Assembly (NCBI GenBank): GCA_050084985.1
Contig: JBITNC010000001.1
Span: 164,548,001-164,612,000 of the forward strand
Reading direction: 5' to 3'
Origin: Nageia nagi
Lineage: Eukaryota > Pinophyta
Length of the DNA stretch: 64,000 bases
Shown: positions 11,978 to 23,101 of the stretch, one piece after another
How positions within the stretch are numbered: the first letter of the stretch is position 1
Layout of the letters: every line of letters begins with the position of its first letter
The notes under the pieces: generated by a model
The model's database searches: none
Told to the model about the DNA's origin: nothing
Seen by the model: the letters and a program-made list of their open reading frames with translations, nothing else
Translations under genes and position numbers: made by a program

Positions 11978-12410
11978 TGGATACATCTCACAATATTAAA
12001 ATTATTGCTTTCCGTTATTGTGTATACTTTGAATACAGATTCCTGTTTATAAATCTCTTGTTGAAACTAATGAAAACACCTGTGCATTTGAGCTATCAAG
12101 TTTCAGCAGATCCTATTTTGTGGCAACTCAAATTACTTATGCTTTTGATTGTATAACCCTTACAAATCAGATTCTGGAATGTAGGACACATCACCAAATA
12201 TTGAAATTATAGCTTGCAGTTACCTACCTGGGCCTTTATTACCTCATAGGTACTTTGAACATGATTGACACAATTTAGCATGTATTCCTGTTGATAAATC
12301 CCTTGCTAGAGACTTTCATATCTAGAACCTCTGTATTTGAGCTATCAAATTTCAGGAGATCCTGTTTTTTAGTTACTCAATTACTTATTTCTTCATTGTG
12401 CAATAGATTA
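11978..12410. repeat. ~210-bp diverged tandem duplication
   Basis: Two copies (about 11978-12180 and 12186-12410) share, in order, CACAATATTAAAATTATTGC-like, ATTCCTGTTTATAAATC, GCATTTGAGCTATCAA and AGATCCTRTTTTKTRG elements. The second copy has a ~25-base insertion. No coding content. Confidence 0.7.
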
Positions 12411-13860
12411 CAATATGGTTGGGAAACGTATGCCATTGCCTCATTATAAGGCTTTCCCTTGGTTAGGAATGTCCTGGTTATGAATATGATGGTCTATAAG
12501 GCATGTCATGTTGGTAGTGATGGGTCCAATTTAGCAATCCAATATATCTAGGGTTGCTTTCAGCTTCAGGAAGTTTATGATTGAAGTTATAGGCTACTAT
12601 ATTGTCTGTAGTTCTCATCATTATGGTTTCTTACAGTGTACCATAGGAAATCTCTTTGGGTGAAACATTAAAATGTTGAAGTTTGTTTTTGCATTCTTTC
12701 ACTATTTTTCAGTAGTCAAGTGCAGTTTTATGATAATTATTTGTCGAAAGCTTGAACCATGATTTTGATCGATAAGTTTTTATGCCTATATCTATTCCCC
12801 CATCTTCTTGTGGCCATTCACATGCGTTTGGTCTTGACTTTTGACAAAAACGAAGAGCAGCAATTCTCCCTATCAACTAGAACACTGTTACCACCTATAA
12901 GCCTTGTGAGTTTAGAATATAGTGAGATAGATCATAATGGTTCATGGAAAAAACACCTTTTCAACTTGTTTCTCTTGAAAATATTTGTTTCATACAATGT
13001 TTGTGAGCTTTCTTCATGCTGAAAGAGGAAAATATGATTTTCTTACTGTCACTGCCCATATATCAACATGTCACTTTCAAAGAAACAATAGTTTTATATC
13101 TGGTATGAGATATCAATTGCAAATAGTTTCCACATGAATAAACTTTCATTTGGCTGCCTGCGTTTTGAATGTTTTCAAGTTTCTCTATTGTGCTGTCTTG
13201 CTATTCTTTCATGGTTTCATGTGTTCTCTAATTGTTACCATGATTGCTCCTAAAATCCGAACCAACGACATCTGCGCTGTTAGCTTCAAGGTTGATAGCA
13301 GCCCACACAACCTGGATTTGCACCAGCATGATCAAAAAGCGAAACTTTTTAAAACTGTATATATTTAAATTAATTTTAAAAAAATTAATAATAAAAAAAT
13401 ATACTTTGGAGGAGGGGTGCACCTGCAATTTTTTTTTCAAGGTGAATAAAATTTGCGGAATAAAATCTGTTTCTTTTGAAATTTGTTGATTTTCTAACCT
13501 CTTGGTTGAAATCGGCACATTTTGTAACATAGAATATAATAAATGGTTGTTTCTTTTGAAGAATACATAATGATGTTTAGAGACATTGAACCGCACAACA
13601 CTTTATTATTCCTTAATAGTTAATGCCTAGACCATGATCTAAAGGACAGAAATAACCTAACTACATATATTATGTGTTGTATCTTGGATCAGAACATCTT
13701 CTCCATTTTATAAAAGCCTTGTCCCAAAAGCAAGGAAGGAGTCAACTCTTTACCTTCTTTTTTAATAAAATTATTTTCTATGCAAAACTTTGCTTTTTCT
13801 GGATTGTGGATGCTTTGGTGGCCAACACAATTTTCCTTGTTGCACACATCCTCCAAATGC
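12411..13860. other. Intronic stretch without recognised gene
   Basis: AT-rich, with poly-A/T tracts near 13370-13440. Short open frames only. Nothing recognisable. Confidence 0.4.
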
Positions 13861-13940
13861 CATCAGTGCCAAATTTCTTTTGTTGCAAGCCAACCGTCCA
13901 CATCAGTGCCAAATTTCTTTTGTTGCAAGCCAATCATCCA
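13861..13940. repeat. 40-bp tandem duplication
   Basis: Copies 13861-13900 and 13901-13940 start CATCAGTGCCAAATTTCTTT and are almost identical. The duplicated piece lies just outside the left end of the large LTR element. Confidence 0.9.
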
Positions 13941-14031
13941 CATAAATTTTTGTTTGGTGACAAAATAAAACCACTTTGCTATCGTCCATGCACCATTTTG
14001 GAGCAGGTAGTAGGTGACACTTTTGAGCTTT

Positions 14032-14853
14032 TGTAAGATCCCCAAATTAAAATATACAAAAACCCTAGCTGAAATATTATGAATTTATCCAATAAAAATT
14101 CTGATCTATGCAAACAATAATCAGATCTACAAATTATTCAGATAAATAACACCCGAAACCGCAAAGTAGCGGATCTAGCCTCACAAATATTATTAAAATA
14201 TTCTGCAAGTACAAATAGATAGATCAGTTCATATCCATCACAAATTAACCTCTAAGATGCATAAGAAGAGAGCCCTAGGCTGGATGTTCCTCTAGGAGGC
14301 AAATCACAGACAAAGAATGATAGATTCTGATGTAAATGCACCAAACCCTTTGATGGGTATCCTGATCCAATGCTTGATAGCTGAATACTGTGAAAATATG
14401 GATGTCTTCTTCAAACCCTACAGCTGGAATTCTAGTTCTGCACAAACGTAGACTCTGAATAAACCTACTCCAAATAGAGAGAAAGGGTTTTTGTTCTAAT
14501 TCCCTGAGAATTCAGAGGTTTTCGTCCCTGAACTTAATTCCTTCATATGTTTTCGTCTGCAGAAGAAACTAGGATGGGATGCTAAGGCAACAACTCACTC
14601 GAAGAGAAAATGAGAGAAATAACAATCAACAACGCCCAAAATGGACACTCCACTTTTTAAATAGCCATGAGCTTCTAATTCTTCGTTGAGGTTTATGGAA
14701 TCATTAAAAATGATTAAATTCACCTTATTACTCCTAATTAACTTTTTTAAAACTTAAAAATACTCCTAATATTTAAGTCCCATTTCCACATGTGCTCAAT
14801 TGGATTCTATAAAATAAAAGTGAAAATTAGTGTTCAAAAATGGGGACATTATA
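14032..14853 (-). repeat. 3' LTR of the 11.5-kb element
   Basis: Aligns end to end with 24692-25505, sharing long identical runs such as AATTCTGATCTATGCAAAC and CAAAGTAGCGGATCTAGCC. Its inner end reads TATA where the partner has TACA. Confidence 0.88.
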
Positions 14854-14864
14854 GTCCTCCACTC
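14854..14864 (-). promoter_or_regulatory. Polypurine tract next to the 3' LTR
   Basis: The minus strand reads GAGTGGAGGAC directly before the LTR start, the expected place and composition for priming plus-strand DNA synthesis. Confidence 0.55.
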
Positions 14865-15189
14865 GCAAAATTGCTTGTCATCAAGCAATGTGAGCGTAAC
14901 CTCAACATTTCCTAACTGAACCAAACCATAACCATAATTAGCTGGTGATTCTAGGGTACCAAATCAACTATATGTTAGCATCAAAACACTCTTCTATGCA
15001 CACGGAAATATCTTCTACAAATTTAGCAGGTTTAGAACAATAATTTGGAATCTCAAACTCAACATTTATGCCTAGTGGAGGACATTTATCCTAGCAAGAA
15101 CAAACAAATTCAACGACCCGTTCAAAACATTTCGAAGATTTTTGCCTTTCAGTTTCTAACGCTTTTATAGCAAAGTTAACATGGACCAG

Positions 15190-15270
15190 AGGATGAAGAA
15201 ACGAGGGGACGAGTCCCCAGGGACAACAGGCGACAACAACCCAATTTTAGGAAACGTGAAGGGGACGACA
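15190..15270. repeat. GGGGACG-rich block, possible hAT subterminal region
   Basis: GGGGACGAGTCCCCAGGGAC forms an inverted repeat and GGGGACG recurs near 15264. GC content is far above the surroundings. Confidence 0.35.
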
Positions 15271-15616
15271 AGTATATATACTAAAAAATCCTCCGACTTT
15301 TTAGATTTAGGAAAAGTAGATATTAGATATAGTTTCAATGTTTCATTCATCATTAGCATTCGTGATTCATCCAGGGACCAATTCAAACATATAACATATT
15401 TTGAAAATGAAAATCTTTAACTACTAACATACTAACAAGTAATATGATTATAAAATGAAAATCATAAATCTGAATCATAAATGATAAATTAGAATGAGCC
15501 ATAAATACAGTCTAATAATCATAATGCCATTAAGTTTGAATATGCTAAGGCCCCAAAACATAGTCTTTGACATGAATATGTTAAATAAGTCAAAATGTCA
15601 AAAACTAAAATAGTAA

Positions 15617-15823
15617 ACTAGAAGTCTATCGGCTCATGAGCTACTGCATGTCTATCAGTATCACTATCAATGTCTTCATCTAAACTCTCATCATACAAAG
15701 CAACAACATTCAGTGGAACTCCAACCAAATCCTATTGATCCTCATCATCCTCATACTGTGTCATATTCTCTACATCAACATCCCATCTGCTCTTCACTTC
15801 TACTCTTCTCTCCTTTTGTTGGG
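15617..15823 (-). pseudogene. hAT-transposase-like C-terminal fragment
   Basis: Minus-strand frame TQQKERRVEVKSRWDVDVEN, then an acidic tail (YEDDEDQ, a TAG, DLVGVPLNVVALYDESLDED) ending at TAG 15617. The pattern of a basic stretch, then W-D-V-D/E and an acidic tail is typical of the extreme C-terminus of plant hAT transposases after the dimerisation domain. That domain itself is not visible. G-rich GGGGACG/GGGGATG blocks on both sides fit hAT subterminal repeats. Moderate certainty. Confidence 0.4.
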
Positions 15824-15874
15824 TAGTGTAAATGACAAAATGATTGCAATGTGAATATAAAGGCATGTTTTTAG

Positions 15875-16190
15875 GGTTGGGGGTGGAGACCCTTGTGGGA
15901 TCCATCCCCAACGTTTATGATTGCAAGTTGAGTTTTTTATTTTTTTTTAATTTTTATTAGTGTGCAACGTCGGCCAGAAGGGGGGATGGGAATCTGTCCC
16001 GGGGCATCCTTGGGACAGATTCTCATCCCCATTTGCCCAATTTAAAAGGAAACATCCCTAGGGTTTGGGAAATCATCTCGAGGAAGTCCCCTCCGTATGA
16101 CCTAAAAAGGGGATGGTGGGGAAATGCCCCGTAGGGCATTCCCCATTCTCTTGGATATGAGGGACGGGGACACATGAAAAGAAACTGGGG
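15875..16190. repeat. GC-rich GGGGATG/CATCCCC block, possible hAT subterminal region
   Basis: Repeated GGGGATG, CATCCCC and GGGGACG motifs in both orientations (for example GGGACGGGGACAC and CATCCTTGGGACAGATTC). It resembles the block at 31998-32240. Confidence 0.35.
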
Positions 16191-16654
16191 ATGCATCCAC
16201 TGACAAGCTTGCTTTATAGTTTGAATCTCATTTTGAACAATAACTCTTTCAAACAAATTTTGTTTTCCTTCTAACACCACCACTTTGTTGCCAATAACAT
16301 TCATGTTATCACGCTTATCCACATCACAAAAGAGTTCATGAATATGAATTGATTGATCATTATGTTTGCTTTCTTCAAATACTGATATAGGTGAATGGAA
16401 ATCTACAAGAAGAATACATCTCCCAAGATTTTAGCAATAGTATCAACTATCATAATCTTCCCTACTTCATTGAGATGTATGACTATCTCTTTATCATCCT
16501 CTAGATTTGAGTATTTTCCAAGTGGTAAAAATCCCAAGTATGGATCACAATATAAGTAGGTACTGGAAGGACATCTAGGTAATACATCTATCACACTAAC
16601 AACAACCAATTTACTATCAATTAAGTATTGCTGGTGAAATGAACTAAACCACAC
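16190..16654 (-). pseudogene. Coding-like fragment of unknown family with one frameshift
   Basis: On the minus strand, WFSSFHQQYLIDSKLVVVSV leads into LPLGKYSNLEDDKEIVIHLN and IAKILGDVFFL. After a one-base frame change it continues VDFHSPISVFEESKHNDQSI and then MNVIGNKVVVLEGKQNLFER. About 150 codons read like real protein (mixed hydrophobic pattern, few stops). I do not recognise the family. It could be a further host-gene fragment or a transposon ORF. Confidence 0.45.
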
Positions 16655-16974
16655 AAAGAAACAATATTGTCATGGGTTCTCAGTTTAAGCTCATCAATTC
16701 CTTGGTTCACCTTAATAGCTACATTAAGATCCTCCTCTGGTTCAACTACCTTTTAATTTTATTTTGCTATATAGGAAATTGTTGTGCGTCAACAACACGC
16801 CCCAAAATTTGCATTATAGGAACCAGAATCTCGCCTAGTCTTATACTCATTCGAAAGCCCACAGAGAACCAAGTGTTGCACATCCCTCCCAATCACAGTC
16901 ATAATGAGCCTGAATTGAAAAATCATTGAAAAATTGACTAAGTATGGAATATAGGAGAGTCTAGGGAACCATGT

Positions 16975-18150
16975 GAGATAAGAGACTAAGTCCTAGAGCT
17001 CGAAAATTTGGCTAAGTGTCAAAGTTTAGTCTTCCTTTCAGGTGTACCCAAAACATAGGGCAAAAAGAAGGCTGAGCGCATGACTTAAAAAGGAAAAATT
17101 ATGATTTTTTGAAACATTTTTGTGGCCAAGAGGAGTCCCAGATGGAACGAAGGGGTTCAAATTGCAAAATTGTGACTTCCAAGAATTTTCAAGCAAGAAA
17201 GTGGTTAAGGCATGGAGCGCACCCGAAAAAACACCAAAATATGACTTTTAAAATGTGCGCCTAGATGAAGAACACCCAGGGAATGAGTGCATGTTTCAAA
17301 AAGACATAATTATGACTTTTTAAAACATGTGCCTGGCTTGAGAGACCTTCTGGGTGAGTTTGGCATGAAAATTTGACTAAGGCATGACTCCTAAGACATT
17401 TAAAATTGGCACAAGATTGCACAAACAGGCTAGTGAATGTTTCAAGAAGACAATATTATGACTTTCTAAAATGTGTGCCTAGCTCAGAAGGATTTCCAGT
17501 TCAAGCGCATGATGAAAAAAGATAAAATCATGACTTTTTGAAACGTGCGTCCAAGGTGGAAATGCTCCCAGTTGAAGCACATGACTTCAAAAGACAAAAT
17601 ATGACTTTTTAAAACATGTGCTCAAGATAGGATAGCTCCAGGATCGATCCAAGGTGGCAAAATGACCAAGTATGGGCTTCCGAAGCATCCAAATCAACTC
17701 AAAATTGCAAAAGGATGAGAGCGCATGGTAACAAAAGATAGAAACATGACTTCTGGAGATGTGCGCTAAAGTTGGGAGACCTTCTGGGGAGTTTGAAGTG
17801 GAAATTTGGCCAAGTCCTGGCCCCAAAAGCACCAAGATCAGATGAGAATCACACAAAGAGACCAATGCTTGAGAAAAAAAGAGAAAAATAAGACTTTCTC
17901 AGGCATGCACTCAAACTAGGAGGTCACCCAATTTAGGTGCACCATTTCAAAAGAAAAGTTTTTAACCTTTTTGGTGATGTGCCCTGTCCTAGATTCCCAG
18001 GTTTCGAAGATGAAGGGTCCCAAATTGTCCCAACAATGCTTACAGGTTGATACTTGCCCTTGTGCATCCCTCCTCAAGCTAGCCAACATCGATTCAAGTG
18101 TCAAACCTATCTCGAAAGTTGCATCCATCAATAAAGGCACACATCCTTAG
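16975..18150 (+). repeat. Hairpin-unit array B
   Basis: About eight diverged copies of a ~45-nt inverted repeat, 70-160 bases apart. The best, at 17289-17332, has outer arms GCATGTTT and AAACATGTGC, inner arms AAAAAG and CTTTTT, and the self-complementary centre CATAATTATG. Others are near 17085, 17225, 17440, 17515, 17580, 17725 and 17935. Between units short phrases recur (GAGACCTTCTGGG; TTTGRCCAAG). It lies upstream of the decayed plus-strand ORF at 18272, as array A does for its ORF. Palindromic, so strand is taken from that ORF. Confidence 0.75.
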
Positions 18151-18271
18151 GAAGGTAGCCGATTTGCCCCAAGGAAAACCCTAGAAAATGCCTGTTAAAG
18201 GGGAGCTCATTTTCATTTTCATATTATAATTTTGTTCTCTCTTCAAATTTGTTAGGGCATCAAAGATCAAA

Positions 18272-18799
18272 ATGGTAGGGACAAACTTCGAGATGCAAGG
18301 GAAGAGGATCGAGCCAGAGAAGGTGGTGACTTTCTATGGTACCTCATCAAAGAAGAAGGCCAATATTGACCTAGCAACTTTGATTAGAGCGTTACATGAA
18401 GATCCTAGTCAGAGGGTGAAAGATTAGTCTACAACAATTCATTATGTAAGCAAATGTATCATCAAGGTCAATAACACGTCATTAGTTACCAAGGTATTTC
18501 TAAACAAGGTTCTTGAGAAGTCTCAAGACTTGGAAACCCATACCCAAAAGATGGAGATAGGCGACATCAGGACCACAAGAGCAAAATGAATCAAAGAACT
18601 TAGAAGGATTGCTAAAGAATTGGAAGAAAGCTAGAAGAAGCTGAATCTTGAAGAAGAGAACACGCTTCCAAAGCCATACCAGCCTCAAGATAGGGTGACC
18701 ATTCAAGAGCAAGAAGGAACCATCTATTGGAAAACACTAGATGAGACCAGTTTCAGCCAAAGTTGTGTAGTAGATCAGCCAGAACAAGGACATCCTTGA
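18272..18799 (+). pseudogene. Decayed ORF following hairpin array B, function unknown
   Basis: From ATG 18272 to TGA 18799, 176 codons in one frame with three internal stops (TAG after DPSQRVKD, TGA after IRTTRAK, TAG after AKELEES). It reads MVGTNFEMQGKRIEPEKVV at the start and LRRIAKELEE later, suggesting a coiled-coil segment. No catalytic motif. Length and place mirror the ORF at 5970-8459, but I see no clear sequence similarity between them. Confidence 0.45.
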
Positions 18800-18991
18800 T
18801 GTCCCTGATATAGGAATGATGAAGATTTCAAGTCATGTGTTGCAGGAGTGAAAGAGATGGATGAATCCATGAGCACCAACTCGATGGAGGTGTTTCACTT
18901 GAGATGCAACATTTTCAATTTCATTTTATTTTGCATAATTTCATTTCAATTTGGATCTCAAACTATTATTCATTTTGATTGAGCCATGTGA

Positions 18992-19900
18992 TGTTTGAGG
19001 ATTTGCTCCCACAAGTGATGGACTTGATCTTGTATTGACACTTGTCATTTCATAGTTAGAATCAGGGTTTATTTTAGTTTATTTTATTTGAATTTGAATT
19101 AGGGTTAGGGCTTCACTCAAAAAACTATAAACAGCCCTAAAGGGCTCATTTGCAAAGGAGGATGACCATTTTACTCAAGAGGAGCTATTTTGAACTTGTT
19201 AATATTTTTAACACTCTCTTGTATGTGAATGTGGAGCATAATTTAAACAAATCAAGACTTGTTCATTTCATGGGGTTGTGAACTTGAGTATTGTTACTTG
19301 GTATTTGCTTGTAGTTGCCATATGACTTGTGGGCATTTCTTGTAAGTGTAGGCTTGTAAGAAAGTTGAATGAACTTCTTAAGAAGTTGTATGATTGTTAT
19401 TTGATGAACATTGTTCACTCTTTTGCATATAGATGGATGTATGTTAGTGAAGCCCTTTCCATATCGTCTGGTTTGATATGTTGCTCATATTATTGCACTT
19501 GGTAACATTGCTTCAGGCTCCATCTTGCTTTCAACTTGGACTTAGTCATTTGTGGCAAGGACTGGATAAATGACTAGGCACATCATAATAAACCCGGAAA
19601 GGAAGTGAATTGACCCCTAATCCATCGGTGGACTTGTCACTGAATGTACTTACCTCGTATGCCATCATCCCGATTTTACACTTTCTTTTACCTTTACTTT
19701 GTTATTTTTTTTTACCATCAAAAATCTATCATTTCAATTAGTGCAAGACAACTTCAGTCCCCATAGTAAAACGTGGTAACAGTTGCTGTCTCTCCTCCCC
19801 ATTTGGGTCATTCCAAGTTCATATCACTACCATAGACAACACTTTGAGATATAGAAACTTTGGGGTAACCAGTCCTTGCAAGCGGAGGTTAGTAATAGAG
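18992..19900 (+). repeat. LTR-like segment following array B
   Basis: Starts around TGTTTGAGGATTTGCTCCC, has a TATA-like box (ACTATAAACAGCCC, about 19124) and a long non-coding stretch. The boundary GAGGATTTGCTCCCACAA (18997-19014) and ~80 bases upstream of it match, in opposite orientation, the segment ending at 27375. Shared sequence and promoter-like content support an LTR. The partner LTR was not found. Confidence 0.5.
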
Positions 19901-19933
19901 CCTCAACCACATGGTTGGATGCCTTTCCATTTA

Positions 19934-20150
19934 TCACCTAAGGTGGTATTTGTAGGAGGAAGGAAAAATATCCCAACAGAAGCAAATAGAATATTTTGAT
20001 AACAAATTATCCTTAGAAACAACATCCATCCATAAGTGATCACCAAATCCTTCCCTCATTTCATTGCTAAGGAAAAACTGATCAGATACAAATGTCCCAC
20101 AATCACCAGAAAGGTCATGAACAATCATTATCGGTGAAGATAGATGAGAT
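19934..20150 (-). pseudogene. Open continuation of the mosaic, unassigned
   Basis: The minus-strand frame of the PPR fragment stays open from about 20150 to 19934 (HDLSGDCGTFVSDQFFLSNE and onward) without PPR features. It may be a fourth captured piece or chance open frame. It ends at the edge of the LTR-like segment. Confidence 0.3.
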
Positions 20151-20475
20151 AAAGCAGCTAGTGTTAACTTTTCCAAATTGTCATAAATTCTGCATGTAGC
20201 AAGCAAAGTCTGTCTCTTCCAGGTGACCAAACCTTCTAAGGATATGAACTGTACATGCATAATTTTCTTCTCTGTCACACCATAAGGGTGGTTCATAGTA
20301 TTAAAGCAGTCACAACCTTCATCTACTAGGCCTAAGTGAGTTCAAGCATATAGGATACCAACAAAAGTGATATGATATGATTCTATCCCAGCTTTTTGCA
20401 TTTTTTTAAAGAGTTCCAATACAAATGTGCCTTTTGCTGCCTGAGTATGCATTCCATGCAAGACATCAGTTCCTT
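20150..20475 (-). pseudogene. PPR-protein fragment (downstream part of the mosaic)
   Basis: On the minus strand, GTFVLELFKKMQKAGIESYH followed by ITFVGILYA, a TGA where PPR proteins have Cys, then THLGLVDEGCDCFNTMNHPY. This is the classic pattern of the last PPR motifs in PLS-type plant proteins (organellar RNA editing/processing factors). Further on, LLATCRIYDNLEK matches the start of the E motif (LL.ACR...N.E). It is joined directly and in frame to the NDC1 fragment. One point mutation and no start make it a dead copy. Confidence 0.7.
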
Positions 20476-20477
20476 TT

Positions 20478-21092
20478 TTATGTTCACTGCTTACAAAATA
20501 GCCAAAACGAATATGTACATCTCTGGCCTGAAGAGATTTGAGAACAACCTCACGACTGGGAAGTGGAACACCTGAGCAAACAGTTGATTCTACATTAACA
20601 ACTTGCACCTGGCCTTTATCTGCCAGTCTCTCTGCAATTGTTGCTAACTCAACCGTACAGTAACCAAATCCCACCACCATGACAGAAATAGGAGGCTCGT
20701 CCTTCCCAATTTTTTTTGTTCCAAAGCACTTAGTTGTTAATCCATTTTAAGAGCATCTTCCAAAGTGGAAAATGGTAGAGTGAATTCTAAAATACCAGGA
20801 ACAACACCCATTTTGTCTTTGAACCAAGTGCCAAAACCAACTACTCATTCTCAATCTGCATTCAACTTTGAAGATGAACATGTCCACCAATGTCTGAAGT
20901 TGGTAAATCACTGCTCCTTGTATTATCACTAGAACATAGGGTCTTCACTTTATCTCTGCAAAATGTCACAACAATGTTTGCTAATAGTTCTAAAAAGCGA
21001 GGTGCTATCTCCCATGCATTAATTTCTCCATAAAGGATTTCATAAAACATAGGTTTAAAAACAAACCAGTCTGACTGATCAATAAGTAGAAC
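20478..21092 (-). pseudogene. NDC1-type NAD(P)H dehydrogenase fragment, intronless
   Basis: NDC1 is the plastid/plastoglobule type-II NAD(P)H dehydrogenase that reduces quinones. The minus strand reads VLLIDQSDWFVFKPMFYEIL, then WEIAPRFLELLANIVVTFCR, LVLALG, VPGILEFTLPFSTLEDAL, and VMVVGFGYCTVELATIAERL up to FGYFVSSEHKK. These follow the order of the NDC1 FAD/NAD-binding core. Stops (after VHLQS, before LVLALG, after KMD) and a frame change near 20820 kill it. The second glycine-rich loop has Thr for the expected Gly (GFGYCT). About 200 codons run on with no intron visible. N-terminal FAD loop and C-terminus are absent; PPR sequence abuts both ends. Confidence 0.75.
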
Positions 21093-21172
21093 TTGCATGC
21101 CCTGTTCTATTTTGAAGAATGAAGCAAATGTGAACTCATCCATTTTCACATCTGTCATCTGCATTTGTTAAA
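21090..21172 (-). pseudogene. PPR-protein fragment (upstream part of the mosaic)
   Basis: A short minus-strand piece, MTDVKMDEFTFASFFK then IEQGMQV, carries the hallmark start of a PPR motif (DEFTFAS.L) and the EQGMQ that normally precedes VH. It passes at QV straight into NDC1 sequence (VLLIDQ), so the join may have used local similarity. Just upstream is a plausible splice acceptor, AACAAATGCAG. Confidence 0.6.
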
Positions 21173-21261
21173 AGAGAGTTAAAATTTTCTCATGACTCCT
21201 ACTTTGAGAATATCCTGCCTTGTTCACAGAAAAAAATGAATGATCTCACCTAAATTTGCTT

Positions 21262-21560
21262 TGCAGCATGTTTACCAATTCTTCCTCTTCACATATCAGT
21301 AATGCTGCAGCTAATTCCTCCACACATGACAACTCACAAGGTCAACCATAGTTCACTGGATTTGCTGCAACAAGCCATGGTAATAGGCTAGGCACAACAA
21401 AGCGTCACAAAAGGAGCATCGGTTAAGCGTGCCCATGAGCAATCCACTACAGCCAATTCTCTTTTCTGAAAGGCTGCTATTTCTTCGAAACACACTTATT
21501 ACCCATGGGACTGAGAACAATAGCCCCAAAACTCTGCTTTGCATCCTGCCAAATGATCTG
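21262..21560 (-). pseudogene. TSR3 (18S rRNA aminocarboxypropyltransferase) fragment
   Basis: TSR3 adds the acp group to a modified uridine of 18S rRNA. On the minus strand, in changing frames: QSFGAIVLSPMGNKCVSKK, then ELAVVDCSWARLTDAPFVTL, then PWLVAANPVNYG, a TGA, PCELSCVEELAAALLICEEE and VNMLQSKF. These are the most conserved blocks of the family in the right order. At least two frame changes and several stops show it is dead. It ends at KFR/GTGAGA, which looks like a genuine exon end with donor, so this piece may have been captured with an intron. It is followed at once by the PPR/NDC1/PPR pieces. Confidence 0.75.
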
Positions 21561-21569
21561 TAAACCTTA

Positions 21570-23100
21570 CTTCAGGATTTATTTTGGATCTTCACACTTT
21601 ATTCATTTTAGTGCTTGTGAAAATAAAAATGCACACCAAATCAAAAACACACAAAATTATGTACACACATAGTTACCCTGGTTCGACTGATGTGATCTAC
21701 ATCCAACAAATTGCAATCCATTATTGTAGAGTTCATTTTATAATGTTACTTGTATGATCCTTCTTGCTTCACTTTTTTGTTTGTTGAAGTCGAATCACAT
21801 GATCATTGTAGGCTCTCCATTGAATCTCTTTCTTGAAGACGACTCTTTTTTCAACGAAAGTCTTTGAGCATAGTTCCACAGCTCTTGTCCCGAGATGACA
21901 TCTTTTGAACTACTCTTTGTCTTTTTCTTTTCATCATGGCGATTATGTCATTCACTTCTTTCTCCATGGCAATAATCTTATCCATGTTCTTTTTCTTCTT
22001 CTATGTAAGCTTGAAATGCACCTCCAGTATTACTCTCATGGTTTTGTTATTTTCCATGGAGTTTACAATAAAATGGAGTCTTCTACATTCTTTTCAAACC
22101 TACACTAAATCCCTCTCTGGAAGAAAACCCTCTAAAAGGAATTAACTAATTTCCAATCTCTATGCATCCTTTTATAAGAATTAAGGGATTACAATTTTTA
22201 ATTTTAGAAGATTTGGTTACAAAGGTGATAAACATGATATTTGTCATTTTTCCTCATTTAGAAGATTTTAATACAACAATAAAATATGTCACATCTTGGT
22301 ATTTTTCTCCAATTGATTATTTTCTCTCTTCTTTCCAACAAAAAGCTCCTTTTTTAACATTACATAGCATTGTTTTGGCCTCATACGGTTATATTCTGCT
22401 ATTTTTTTGGATTTTGCAAAAATGTCAAAACTGCTTCTGGTGCCATTTTGTCATGACCACAACTTCATGACCATAATTCCAAATGTCATGAAATTTCATC
22501 TAGGTGTTCTTGGATATATGTAGCTTGACTGGTCCAAATTTCATGCTTTAACTCCTTATTGGTAGCTCTCAGTATCGTCATCAAGTTGGTCTCCAACGCA
22601 GATTTGCACCTGGCAACTGTCAAAATTTGATTGAAGTCATGAATGCAGAATGAGAATTTACTGTTTTGTGAGCATCATAACTTTCAAGTCTTTAATCCAA
22701 ATGCCTTCAAATTTTAACCACATGTTCATCATAATACGAGGTACCTATGATTCAAATTTCAAGCTATGAATCGACCCGAGCTGCTCCTGATGAGTCCATC
22801 AATAGAGCCTTCCATGCATGTTTTGCATTTTTTTTATTTAACTCCAACTTTTGAAAAGCCATAACTTACAAACCATAGCTCCGTTTTATTCGCCTTTTGA
22901 AGAATTGGAATCGTGGGAGAAACCTTTTTTAATATGGAAGAGAATAATCAACAAAATTATAAATTTGAAAAATCACCTTTTTTTAAGACTTTGAAATCCA
23001 TTTGAATTCAAGTGCAAGTAAAATGGACAATAAACATTGAACCATTCCCCTCCATTACAATATGGTGATCACTATAAAGCATAGTAAGGCAAATAGATCC
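21570..23100. other. Internal region of the LTR element without recognised gene
   Basis: Low-GC sequence with pyrimidine-rich tracts (21880-22100). No open frame with a family signature. The phrase CCTGGTTCGACTGATGTG near 21680 looks like an LTR piece of another element, but no partner was found. Confidence 0.35.
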
Positions 23101-23101
23101 A

